Source: JBHPCZ01 sp042573625
GTDB lineage: Bacteria; Desulfobacterota; Desulfobacteria; Desulfobacterales; UBA11574
Direction of reading: 5' to 3'
DNA length: 5,679 bases
NCBI GenBank assembly: GCA_042573625.1
Contig: JBHPCZ010000170.1
Span: 1 to 5,679, forward strand
The position numbers were made by a program, and so were the translations under genes. Shown here piece after piece: positions 1 through 5,620 of the stretch. Each line of letters starts with the position of its first letter. Within the stretch, counting starts at the first letter, position 1. The notes below the pieces were generated by a model that did not search any database, was not told the DNA's origin, and worked only from the letters and a program-made list of their open reading frames with translations.

Positions 1-1
1 C

Positions 2-1063
2 ATTCCGGTGGTTGCCATCGGCAAAATCAACGGTCCGGAATTGGCCGAGAGCGCCATTTCCGAAGGAAAAACCAACTTTATCGGGATGGCAAGAGCTCTG
101 GTGGCGGATCCCGAGCTTCCTCAGAAAGCCGAGACCGGTCTGGTTGCGGACATCCGGCACTGCAATTACTGCCTTCAGGATTGCGCTGAAAAAGGTGTTC
201 CCGGCATCGGAAGGTGTTGCGGCGTCAATCCATTTGCCGGCAATGAACATGCCTGGAAGGTTTTACCGGCTCAAGACAAAAAGAAGGTGCTGGTTATCGG
301 CGGTGGGCCCAGCGGGATTCAGGCGGCCATCATCGCCAGTAAGAGAGGACATGACGTGAAGCTGTGGGAGCAGGGCAACCTGGGCGGCCAGACCAGACTG
401 GCGTCCATTGCACCCTTCAAGGAAGAGACCGCCGATATCCTGCGTTATCTGAAGCACGTTCTGGACAACAGCGAAGTTCGGGTCAGTATTGATCGCCCTG
501 CGACGGTGTCCGATATTCTCGACCAGGCGCCGGACGTGGTGATTGTGGCCACCGGCTCCCGGCCGGCGATGCTTTCGATTCCGGGCGCTGACTCCGATAT
601 GGCCACGGATGTTCGAAGCGTCTATGAAAACCGTTCAATGGACGGCCAAAAGATCGTCATCATCGGCGGCGGCGATATCGGCTGTGAAACCGCCGACTGG
701 CTGGCCGGTCCCGAAAAAGAGGTCACTGTGGTGGAGATATTGCCCGATGTGCTGCACCGGATGAAAAAAATTCCAAAGCAGCGTCTTCTGGCAAGACTCT
801 CCAAAAAGGATGTTACCATTCTTACGGAGACCCGAATCACCGCCATTGAGAAGAATCGCGTTTTGCTTCAAAAAAATGACGGCAGTGCGTTCGAGCTGGA
901 GGCCGACCGGGTTATTTTTGCCATTAACGCCGTGCCGGAAAACCGCATGGTTGAAGATCTGAAAGGCAAAGTAAAACAGGTGATGACTGTCGGTGATGCC
1001 GAATTACCGGGAAACCTGGGTGCGGCTCTCAGGAGCGGTACCGCCGCAGCACTGAATATATAG
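2..1063 (+). CDS. FadH/Old Yellow Enzyme-type NAD(P)H:flavin oxidoreductase with [4Fe-4S] cluster, 5'-truncated by window edge
   Basis: The reading frame is open from base 2, so the true start lies upstream. A GTG at position 8 is inside the fold and is not the start; residues below are counted from it. The first 45 residues are the end of the FMN-binding TIM barrel, with the phosphate-binding pattern GMARALVADPELP. Next come cysteines C52, C55, C59 and C71, spaced C-x2-C-x3-C-x11-C and followed by NP, as in the [4Fe-4S] site of E. coli FadH. A dinucleotide fold follows with GGGPSG at 98-103 (FAD) and the strand-end acid E121, then an ATG motif at 181-183 and a second fold with GGGDIG at 220-225 (NAD(P)H). 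The C-terminus has the usual GDA..PG element. Family members are about 650-680 residues, so about 300 are missing. They pass electrons from NAD(P)H via FAD and Fe-S to FMN to reduce enoyl or enone substrates in the cytoplasm. The substrate cannot be read from this part. An Asn replaces the usual Gly in AINAVP. Confidence 0.93.
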   Translation: MPVVAIGKINGPELAESAISEGKTNFIGMARALVADPELPQKAETGLVADIRHCNYCLQDCAEKGVPGIGRCCGVNPFAGNEHAWKVLPAQDKKKVLVIGGGPSGIQAAIIASKRGHDVKLWEQGNLGGQTRLASIAPFKEETADILRYLKHVLDNSEVRVSIDRPATVSDILDQAPDVVIVATGSRPAMLSIPGADSDMATDVRSVYENRSMDGQKIVIIGGGDIGCETADWLAGPEKEVTVVEILPDVLHRMKKIPKQRLLARLSKKDVTILTETRITAIEKNRVLLQKNDGSAFELEADRVIFAINAVPENRMVEDLKGKVKQVMTVGDAELPGNLGAALRSGTAAALNI

Positions 1064-1092
1064 CCTTTGTAAGAATTGAGTCATGGAACTTT

Positions 1093-1130
1093 GGGGACAT
1101 CCATCCTTAGCGTAAAGCGCAGAGCGCAAG
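1093..1130 (+). repeat. Dispersed repeat, copy 1, with short heptameric tail
   Basis: The 29 bases at 1093-1121 match 3240-3268 at 27 positions. The differences are at 1101 (C against T) and 1111 (C against G). The element begins GGGGACAT, continues CATCCTTAG and ends GTAAAGCGCA. It then runs into two heptamers, GCGCAGA and GCGCAAG (1117-1130). It lies 29 bases after the oxidoreductase stop, in the gap between converging genes. Similar GGGGACAT-type intergenic sequences are, from memory, common in Desulfobacterales and are sometimes near REP-associated transposases. That link is inference, and no transposase is present here. Confidence 0.7.
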
Positions 1131-1163
1131 GACAGATCTCACACCCGCTTCGCTCGAGATTCA

Positions 1164-1185
1164 CCCGGTTGAAAATTCAACTGGG
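1164..1185. terminator. Stem-loop between convergent genes, possible weak bidirectional terminator
   Basis: CCCGGTTGAA and TTCAACTGGG form a 10-bp inverted repeat with one G-T position and an AA centre. It sits between the oxidoreductase stop (1063) and the end of the toxin gene (1196), where transcripts from both strands should end. Neither side has a clean T-run. The plus side reads CCAGGATTCTTT and the minus side TGAATCTC, so intrinsic termination is uncertain. It could instead belong to the repeat element nearby. Confidence 0.35.
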
Positions 1186-1195
1186 CCAGGATTCT

Positions 1196-1597
1196 TTACA
1201 GATATTCATCAACAAATTGTCGTGGCCTGACAACTTCTACTCCCTGATAGCCGGACATTCTCAATAAATGTTTATCACCGCTTACTATAAGATTGGCACC
1301 AGCAGCAATTGCACAGGCAAAAAACTTGTCGTCATTCGGATCATCGCAAACAGGCTCATTCAGTAGCGCGGCTTGGATCAATTCCGCTTTGGTTGTAAAA
1401 AGTTCGAGTATCGGATCGAGATCTACATCAGAAAATTGAGCGGAAAGTTCTTCACCGACCCGGTAATACTCATCCAAAATTTCCATCGAGATGATAATTT
1501 GAAATTTGTGATTTCGCCAAGCTTTCAAGATTTTATAGGGTGGTCCGCTGAAAAATACGCCAGAGATAAACACATTCGTATCGAGAACGATTTTCAA
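1196..1597 (-). CDS. PIN-domain toxin of a type II toxin-antitoxin pair (COG1569-like putative ribonuclease)
   Basis: This 133-residue protein has the PIN-domain layout. The opening strand is KIVLDTNVFISG with catalytic D6 and N8, acids E39 and E43 lie in SMEILDEY, and the later cluster DDPNDDKF (D89/D90) is followed by SGDKHLL with D108. These four acidic positions bind Mg or Mn in PIN ribonucleases. The order and spacing, including the GPP after the first strand and AxAAGANLIVSGD, fit the family annotated as 'putative toxin-antitoxin system toxin component, PIN family'. The start is TTG at 1597; the next Met is residue 38 and would remove the catalytic strand. A GAGGT ribosome site at 1603-1607 lies 5 bases upstream. 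The gene overlaps the antitoxin stop by four bases (TTGA), so translation is probably coupled. All catalytic residues are present, so the toxin looks intact. The RNA target is unknown. Confidence 0.88.
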   Translation of the reverse strand: MKIVLDTNVFISGVFFSGPPYKILKAWRNHKFQIIISMEILDEYYRVGEELSAQFSDVDLDPILELFTTKAELIQAALLNEPVCDDPNDDKFFACAIAAGANLIVSGDKHLLRMSGYQGVEVVRPRQFVDEYL

Positions 1598-1857
1598 TTT
1601 TTACCTCGAACCTTGGCGATAGCTGCTGTAATGCCAGAGCGCTTCATGCCCGCCTTTCTGGCCTGCCTGCGAGCTTCTGCAATCAAATCGTCGAACTCGT
1701 CAAGAGATGGGGGGGATATCGATTTTAAGATGACGACATCTTTATTTCCCGTTACAACGAATTGATCGCCGGATTTAAGTCCCAGCTTTTTGCGGATAGC
1801 TTCGGGAATAACCACTTGACCTTTGGATGACATTTTTGTTGTGGATATGTTCGCCAT
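1594..1857 (-). CDS. AbrB/MazE/SpoVT-family antitoxin
   Basis: This 87-residue protein has an N-terminal swapped-hairpin DNA-binding domain at about 6-46. It shows the signature SSKGQVVIPEAIRKKLGL followed by SGD, then a strand VVIL. The C-terminal part (about 51-85) is highly charged and probably helical; in this family that region wraps and neutralises the toxin. The ATG at 1857 follows an AAGGGGG ribosome site six bases upstream. It is the first gene of a two-gene operon with the PIN toxin, in the usual antitoxin-first order. Family members repress their own promoter as antitoxin or antitoxin-toxin complexes, and the palindromes at 1870-1900 are good candidate sites. Other PIN toxins pair with VapB-like antitoxins of the same fold, so a VapBC-like label would be acceptable, but I assign no symbol. 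Confidence 0.9.
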   Translation of the reverse strand: MANISTTKMSSKGQVVIPEAIRKKLGLKSGDQFVVTGNKDVVILKSISPPSLDEFDDLIAEARRQARKAGMKRSGITAAIAKVRGKN

Positions 1858-1869
1858 GGGAGACCCCCT

Positions 1870-1900
1870 TTACCTGGTTAATAATTTTCTTACTGGTAAG
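1870..1900. promoter_or_regulatory. Paired palindromes, candidate antitoxin operator
   Basis: CTTAC-TG-GTAAG at 1889-1900 is a perfect 5+5 inverted repeat. A related, imperfect palindrome, TTACCTGGTTAA, lies at 1870-1881. Read on the minus strand both contain ACCAG followed by TAA, and their centres are 19 bp apart. The first starts right after the -10 box of the toxin-antitoxin promoter, so it covers the expected transcription start. This is where an autorepressing AbrB-like antitoxin would bind. The sites are seen directly; binding is inferred. Confidence 0.5.
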
Positions 1901-1929
1901 ATTATAGTTCTTTGATTATGTTTTGGCAA
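1901..1929 (-). promoter_or_regulatory. Sigma70-type promoter of the toxin-antitoxin operon
   Basis: On the minus strand a -35 box TTGCCA (1929-1924; 5 of 6 matches to TTGACA) is separated by exactly 17 bases from a perfect -10 box TATAAT (1906-1901). Transcription would begin near 1894, giving a leader of about 37 bases before the antitoxin ATG at 1857. It is a strong promoter by sequence, which fits an operon held down by autorepression. Confidence 0.72.
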
Positions 1930-1951
1930 GCGTAAAATCATATGGTATAAA
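1923..1951 (+). promoter_or_regulatory. Sigma70-type promoter of the TPR gene
   Basis: A -35 box TTGGCA (1923-1928) and a -10 box TATAAA (1946-1951) are 17 bases apart, each matching consensus at five of six positions. Transcription should begin near 1958, leaving a leader of about 48 bases before the ATG at 2006. The -35 box overlaps the -35 box of the divergent toxin-antitoxin promoter by five bases, because TTGGCAA is nearly its own reverse complement. Confidence 0.6.
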
Positions 1952-2005
1952 CCTGAGATGCATCCTATCAACAAACGTTTTAAATTATGAAAGGATTCTG
2001 AGCTT

Positions 2006-3262
2006 ATGGGGTTTCTCAAAAGATTTTTTAATCAAGATCCTGAAAAGATCGAGCAGAGGGGTGATGCCTTTTTAAAGGCCTCCGATTGGGGCAGGGCAAA
2101 GCTTGAATTCGAAAAGGCCCTGGACGCATTGGAAAAAACATCGTCTGATGATGCTTCGGAAACAAGGCTTCGGGATAAACTGGTTCAGGCCAAAGGGGCC
2201 CTGGCACAGGAACACAGGCAGACCGGTGAAGATTTGATGGAGGCCGAATGTTACGATGAGGCAAAGGAATTGCTTCAATTGGCCCTCGACTTGACCCGGG
2301 ACCCTGCATTGATATCCGCTGTTGAAAAGCTTATGCAGGAGATTGCACGCCTCACCGCCGGAGATATTCAAATGGAAATGCCTCAATATGGCCTGACTCC
2401 CCTTGCCGATGACGAGACAACCACCGGTGATCAGGACGATGAGACGTTTATGGCACTCTGCAGTACACTGCCCGAAGCGGTGCAGGAGGCCTACCTTTCC
2501 TATGGAGGATCTTTTAAAACCGGTTATCTCGCGCTGAACCGGGGAGACTTTGATCTCGCAGCCGATGACCTGTCCCATGCCCTGGAGGAGAACCCTGCCT
2601 TGGACTCAATTGTCCCCCTTGAGCTGGCCACGGCCTACCTGAACCTGGGAAAATTGGATGAAGCCCGCGGTCTGCTGGAGACCTTTCTCCAACATCATCC
2701 GGATACCCTGCCGGGTTATCAGGTGCTTTGCGAGGTTTACTGGGAAATGGGGGCCTTTGATCAGGCTGAAACCCTTCTTGCAGATTGCCCGGATGACCTT
2801 AAAAACTCTTTGGCCTATGGCCTGCTCCGTGGCGAAACTCTGTCTCAGGCCGGGAGCCATTCGGAAGCCGCCGCCTTCTATCAGGATTTCATGGGGGCAT
2901 ACGGATGGAACGAGCCCCTGGCGATTGCGCTTGCCGACACATTGGAGACATTGGGAGACCTTGAAAGTGCCAGGGACCTGTATGCCAAAATCATGGATCA
3001 GTGCCGCAGCTGTCATGCCCGCATCGATCCTCTGATCAAACGAAGATTCGCAGATATCAGCTTTGATTTAGGCCGGCATTCTTCAGCGATTATGGAAATG
3101 TATCTTTCCCTGGCTCAGGATGATCCGAAAAATGCGCCGTTATATTTTCAAAAGATCAGCCGAATATATGCCTCGATGGGAAATGAGGAGGAAGCACGCC
3201 GTTTCCGGGTATTCGCCCAACAGGCAGAAAAAAGCTCTAGGGGACATTCATCCTTAGGGTAA
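2006..3262 (+). CDS. Soluble tetratricopeptide-repeat (TPR) protein of unknown role
   Basis: This 418-residue protein has no signal peptide or membrane segment, so it should be cytoplasmic. It is made of helix-pair repeats with TPR spacing. Clear examples lie at about 13-46 (GDAFLKASDWGRAKLEFEKA), 72-95, 169-197 (GYLALNRGDFDLAADDLSHA), 204-233 (AYLNLGKLDEARGLLE), 238-262, 273-300, 306-331 and 377-405. An acidic, poorly ordered linker (about 119-150, rich in D, E and T) splits an N-terminal pair from a C-terminal superhelix, suggesting two binding modules. CRSCH at 333-337 resembles a haem c motif but lies in a cytoplasmic protein (see findings). The ATG at 2006 follows AAAGGA by 10 bases. TPR proteins act as scaffolds; no partner can be read here. 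The final residues, from R412 on, and the stop are encoded by a dispersed repeat, so the original C-terminus may have been slightly different. Confidence 0.88.
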   Translation: MGFLKRFFNQDPEKIEQRGDAFLKASDWGRAKLEFEKALDALEKTSSDDASETRLRDKLVQAKGALAQEHRQTGEDLMEAECYDEAKELLQLALDLTRDPALISAVEKLMQEIARLTAGDIQMEMPQYGLTPLADDETTTGDQDDETFMALCSTLPEAVQEAYLSYGGSFKTGYLALNRGDFDLAADDLSHALEENPALDSIVPLELATAYLNLGKLDEARGLLETFLQHHPDTLPGYQVLCEVYWEMGAFDQAETLLADCPDDLKNSLAYGLLRGETLSQAGSHSEAAAFYQDFMGAYGWNEPLAIALADTLETLGDLESARDLYAKIMDQCRSCHARIDPLIKRRFADISFDLGRHSSAIMEMYLSLAQDDPKNAPLYFQKISRIYASMGNEEEARRFRVFAQQAEKSSRGHSSLG

Positions 3263-3298
3263 AGCGCATGGAGCCAGGAGCAAGGAGCTCTGAGCAAA
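3240..3298 (+). repeat. Dispersed repeat, copy 2, with period-7 tail; forms the 3' end of the TPR gene
   Basis: The 29-base core at 3240-3268 matches copy 1 (1093-1121) at 27 positions. It is followed by a tail of heptamers. GCGCATG (3264-3270) leads into GAGCCAG, GAGCAAG, GAGCTCT and GAGCAAA, ending at 3298. GAGC recurs every seven bases four times. The core begins inside the TPR gene and supplies its last seven codons and the TAA stop at 3260-3262. Both copies lie in the same orientation, at or just past the 3' end of a plus-strand gene. Confidence 0.72.
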
Positions 3299-3392
3299 AC
3301 AGCAAGTCCTTCGGACGGTGGTTTGTTTACCCTTTTTACCTTTTCACTTTGAAACCTCTTTAACAGCGTGCCCGAGAGTGTTCTTGACGAAT

Positions 3393-3422
3393 TTGACTTA
3401 CCTACCCTCGTTTTAATATATT
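3393..3422 (+). promoter_or_regulatory. Candidate sigma70-type promoter of the membrane-protein operon
   Basis: TTGACT (3393-3398) and TATATT (3417-3422) each match consensus at five of six positions and are 18 bases apart, in a locally AT-rich stretch. Transcription would begin near 3429, about 60 bases before the ATG at 3491. A second TTGAC at 3384 has no partner at a workable distance. This is the only good promoter seen in the 228-base gap before the operon. Confidence 0.5.
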
Positions 3423-3454
3423 AACATTCGAAAAGTCAGCGATAAAAAACCTGA

Positions 3455-3478
3455 TGGATTGCCACTGGCGGCAATCTG
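3455..3478 (+). promoter_or_regulatory. Hairpin in the leader just upstream of the membrane operon start
   Basis: GATTGCC and GGCAATC (3457-3463 and 3470-3476) form a perfect 7-bp stem around a six-base loop. Two more G-U pairs extend it to 3455-3478. It ends 12 bases before the ATG at 3491 and has no following T-run, so it is not a terminator. It abuts the ribosome-binding region and could affect initiation or transcript stability. No known riboswitch class is recognised. Confidence 0.4.
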
Positions 3479-3490
3479 GAAATTAAGGAT

Positions 3491-4108
3491 ATGAGTTCCT
3501 TGGAACGGCTGAAACCTATACTAAATTTTAGTTCTTCATCCTGGCTCTATCTATCCCTCTTGCTCTGTGTTCTTCTTTTTCCATTCATCGCCGGTTTCTA
3601 TCCCATCGTTCGCTTTCCTGAAGAGCAGATTGATATTGAGGTCTACCCGGATCATGTTTGGGTCAAGGGAATATATGTTTATAAAAATCCCTTTCCTTTT
3701 CCGGTGGTTCAAGGCTTTTCGATTCCGTTCCCTGTTGATTCAGACCATCCTGTACCGGTCCTGGTATCTGCTGAGCAGTTGTATCCTGAAAAAAGACCGA
3801 TACCTTTACGTTACATTTTTGGAAAGCATCGCTTTGACCTTACGTTTAAGGCCAAAGAGAAAATCAAAGTGCTGGTAACGTACCGCCAGCAAACACCGAA
3901 AAAGAACGCCCGTTATATTTTGGTCACAACAAAACCCTGGAAACGTCCTCTCAACCAGGGACTTTACCGGTTATTCCCAAAAGGTGTCCAAATTACATCT
4001 TCGAATTATATGCTCATGCCTGATAAGACAAAAACATTCTGTTTTGAGAAAGAAAACTTTATGCCTGAACACGACTGGGCGTTTTCCTGGGAGGTACTGA
4101 AGTCATGA
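3491..4108 (+). CDS. Membrane-anchored protein with exported beta-rich domain, unknown family
   Basis: This 205-residue protein has a short N-terminal region with two Lys and one Arg, then one hydrophobic segment at about 17-38 (WLYLSLLLCVLLFPFIAGF). That segment acts as an uncleaved anchor or signal. The remaining 165 residues have alternating hydrophobic strands (IDIEVYPDHVWVKGIYVYKN; RFDLTFKAKEKIKVLVTYRQ), many aromatics and prolines, and look like a beta-sandwich exposed outside the cytoplasmic membrane. I do not recognise the family. The start is uncertain. AAGGA at 3485-3489 is only one base from ATG 3491, too close to serve it, but is 10 bases from an in-frame TTG at 3500 that would remove three residues. 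The stop overlaps the next ATG (ATGA at 4105-4108), so the two proteins are probably translated together and may form a complex. Confidence 0.75.
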   Translation: MSSLERLKPILNFSSSSWLYLSLLLCVLLFPFIAGFYPIVRFPEEQIDIEVYPDHVWVKGIYVYKNPFPFPVVQGFSIPFPVDSDHPVPVLVSAEQLYPEKRPIPLRYIFGKHRFDLTFKAKEKIKVLVTYRQQTPKKNARYILVTTKPWKRPLNQGLYRLFPKGVQITSSNYMLMPDKTKTFCFEKENFMPEHDWAFSWEVLKS

Positions 4109-5022
4109 AAAAGAAAACCATTTATATCATATCCTTTTTCAGCATGTTTGTTGTCGTCAATTCTGCAATGGCGAACCAGCCTCCGGGTCCTCATTTGTTG
4201 TTGTCCGAGATCCTTATTCTTCCGATTATGGCGCTCTTTTCCATCATAGGAGGGGCATATGCCGTGATGAAATTGCGTGAAAAGAAACCCGGCGGATTAA
4301 AGACGTTTCTGGTTGCCCTGTTGGCTATTCTTTGTTCAGGGATCAATGAGGGTTTAGGTGTTATCGTCGCAATCATTTTTGGCATCTATGCGATACAGAG
4401 AGGCCTTCAGATGTTGTATTGGGGAATCCGGTCTTTTCCTAAGTTTAAAAAACCTGAGTATCTTGTCGAAGCAAACCCCCGGCGGTTGATACCATCCGGT
4501 GTTTTGCTCATTTTCATTTCAATCCTCCTTTCGGGTATGGCGGTGGCATTTGTCGGTTACTGGCCATTACTCGGGTCAGGACTTAAGGATCGGGAGGAAG
4601 GTTTGAAAGAATTCGTTGCCTATCAACTCGCTTACGCGCAATTGCAGAAAGCCGAAAGCGGTCAACTATCTTTTGACAAGATCACCCCGGAAGATCCGCT
4701 TTTTCATAAATTTTTTAATTCCTCGCGGCGGGAGAAGGCGAATATTCGCCTTGAATACGATAAAGATGGAAAACAGTTTATGATATATGCGTTACCTGCC
4801 ACCCGGTTTCCTTTCTTCCCCTATAACCATTTAACATCACAACCCTCTTATTTGGGCGATGAGACCGGCAAAATAAGAATGATGTATGTCAACAGCAAAG
4901 ACGCTATATGCCCTGCTGATGCCCCTGTCGTCATGTCTGTAGGGAAGAAAGAAATCCAGAAAGCGCATGAAAAATTTCTCAAGGATATAACGGCTTCAAG
5001 AGTACCAGTAAAGACAAGCTAA
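4105..5022 (+). CDS. Polytopic membrane protein with signal peptide and possible pilin-like C-terminal domain, unknown family
   Basis: This 305-residue protein starts with a cleavable-looking signal peptide: MKKK, a hydrophobic core, then AMA before N24. Three to four membrane segments follow, at about 33-56, 67-80 with 82-107, and 128-152. A loop rich in Lys, Arg and Pro (109-127) should be cytoplasmic. The last 150 residues are soluble, with a helix at about 162-184, then strands NIRLEYD and QFMIYALP, and finally YLGDETGKIRMM. This order, ending in a strand of the type D-x-T-G-x-I-R, resembles the soluble domains of type IV pilins and pseudopilins. I call that resemblance an inference, because the protein has no prepilin cleavage site. 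GGGAGG at 4089-4094 is a good ribosome site 10 bases before the ATG, which overlaps the upstream stop. The genuine role is unknown. Confidence 0.75.
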   Translation: MKKKTIYIISFFSMFVVVNSAMANQPPGPHLLLSEILILPIMALFSIIGGAYAVMKLREKKPGGLKTFLVALLAILCSGINEGLGVIVAIIFGIYAIQRGLQMLYWGIRSFPKFKKPEYLVEANPRRLIPSGVLLIFISILLSGMAVAFVGYWPLLGSGLKDREEGLKEFVAYQLAYAQLQKAESGQLSFDKITPEDPLFHKFFNSSRREKANIRLEYDKDGKQFMIYALPATRFPFFPYNHLTSQPSYLGDETGKIRMMYVNSKDAICPADAPVVMSVGKKEIQKAHEKFLKDITASRVPVKTS

Positions 5023-5041
5023 CAAAAATATCGAATTATAA

Positions 5042-5620
5042 ATGAGCCCTATTACTCATTTTCTGGTTGGTTGGGTCGTCGCTAACAGTGCAGACCTCAA
5101 TCGAAGGGACCGCGCTGCAATCACATTTGCGGGCATTAGTCCTGACATAGATGCAGCTGGAATCATCGTCGAAAAACTTACCCTGGGGTCGGACCAGCCG
5201 TTGCTGTGGTGGACGGAATACCATCATGTCATATCCCATAATGTGGGATTCGGCATATTCATATCAGCCGTGGTATTTGCCATAGCCAAAAAAAAATGGA
5301 CAACTACGGGTCTTGCAGTATTAAGTTTTCATCTCCATTTGTTAGGAGACATTATCGGCGCCCGGGGACCCGAAGGTTTCCAGTGGCCTATTCCATACTT
5401 CCTACCCTTTTCGAATGCCTGGCAAATTACATGGCAAGGCCAATGGGCCCTTAATGCCTGGCCCAACTTTGTTATTACCGGCGCCCTGCTTGTGGTTAGC
5501 TTTTACCTTGCCTGGAAGAGAGGGTATTCATTTATTGAGATGGTATCGGTTTCTGCAGACAATACATTTGTTAAGACGCTTCGAAATCGTTTTGGAGATC
5601 CAACCCCAAGCGAACAGTAA
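5042..5620 (+). CDS. YdjM/DUF457-like membrane-bound metal-dependent hydrolase homologue
   Basis: This 192-residue protein carries the conserved His and Asp pattern of the YdjM family (PF04307). It has THFLVGW near the N-terminus (H6), SPDID at 34-38 (D35, D37), YHHVISHN at 60-67 (H61, H62, H66) and FHLHLLGDIIGARG at 96-109 (H97, H99, D103). A Trp-Pro element (QWPIPYFLPFS) follows, like the family's LWPFS. Hydrophobic segments lie at about 68-82, 88-106 and 141-158. These residues are thought to bind metal, and the family is annotated as inner-membrane putative metal hydrolases; E. coli ydjM is SOS-induced. The substrate is unknown. The gene starts 19 bases after the upstream stop and no ribosome site is visible before the ATG at 5042, which suggests weak or coupled translation. 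The 31-residue tail after the last hydrophobic segment is hydrophilic. Confidence 0.82.
   Translation: MSPITHFLVGWVVANSADLNRRDRAAITFAGISPDIDAAGIIVEKLTLGSDQPLLWWTEYHHVISHNVGFGIFISAVVFAIAKKKWTTTGLAVLSFHLHLLGDIIGARGPEGFQWPIPYFLPFSNAWQITWQGQWALNAWPNFVITGALLVVSFYLAWKRGYSFIEMVSVSADNTFVKTLRNRFGDPTPSEQ

Noticed and set aside
1076..1267. Small plus-strand reading frame of 63 codons after the oxidoreductase
   Set aside because: It runs through the dispersed repeat and into the 3' end of the opposite-strand toxin gene, has no ribosome site and no protein-like pattern.
1373..1765. 130-codon plus-strand frame opposite the toxin-antitoxin genes
   Set aside because: It is antisense to two well-supported genes with intact family motifs and shows no domain of its own.
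2072..2578. 168-codon minus-strand frame inside the TPR gene
   Set aside because: The plus strand carries clear TPR periodicity throughout; the antisense product has no recognisable features or ribosome site.
3002..3016. Cytochrome c haem-binding site (CxxCH)
   Set aside because: A haem c protein must be exported, and the TPR protein has no signal peptide or membrane segment.
1093..3268. Composite mobile element bounded by the two repeat copies
   Set aside because: The copies are direct repeats of about 29 bases, but no transposase or integrase lies between them, and the content is a toxin-antitoxin operon plus a TPR gene with its own promoter. Two members of a dispersed repeat family explain the pattern better.
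3306..3337. Intrinsic terminator after the TPR gene: GTCC-TTC-GGAC followed by T-rich sequence
   Set aside because: The stem is only four base pairs and the T-rich stretch begins several bases later and is broken by ACC, so it is too weak to call.
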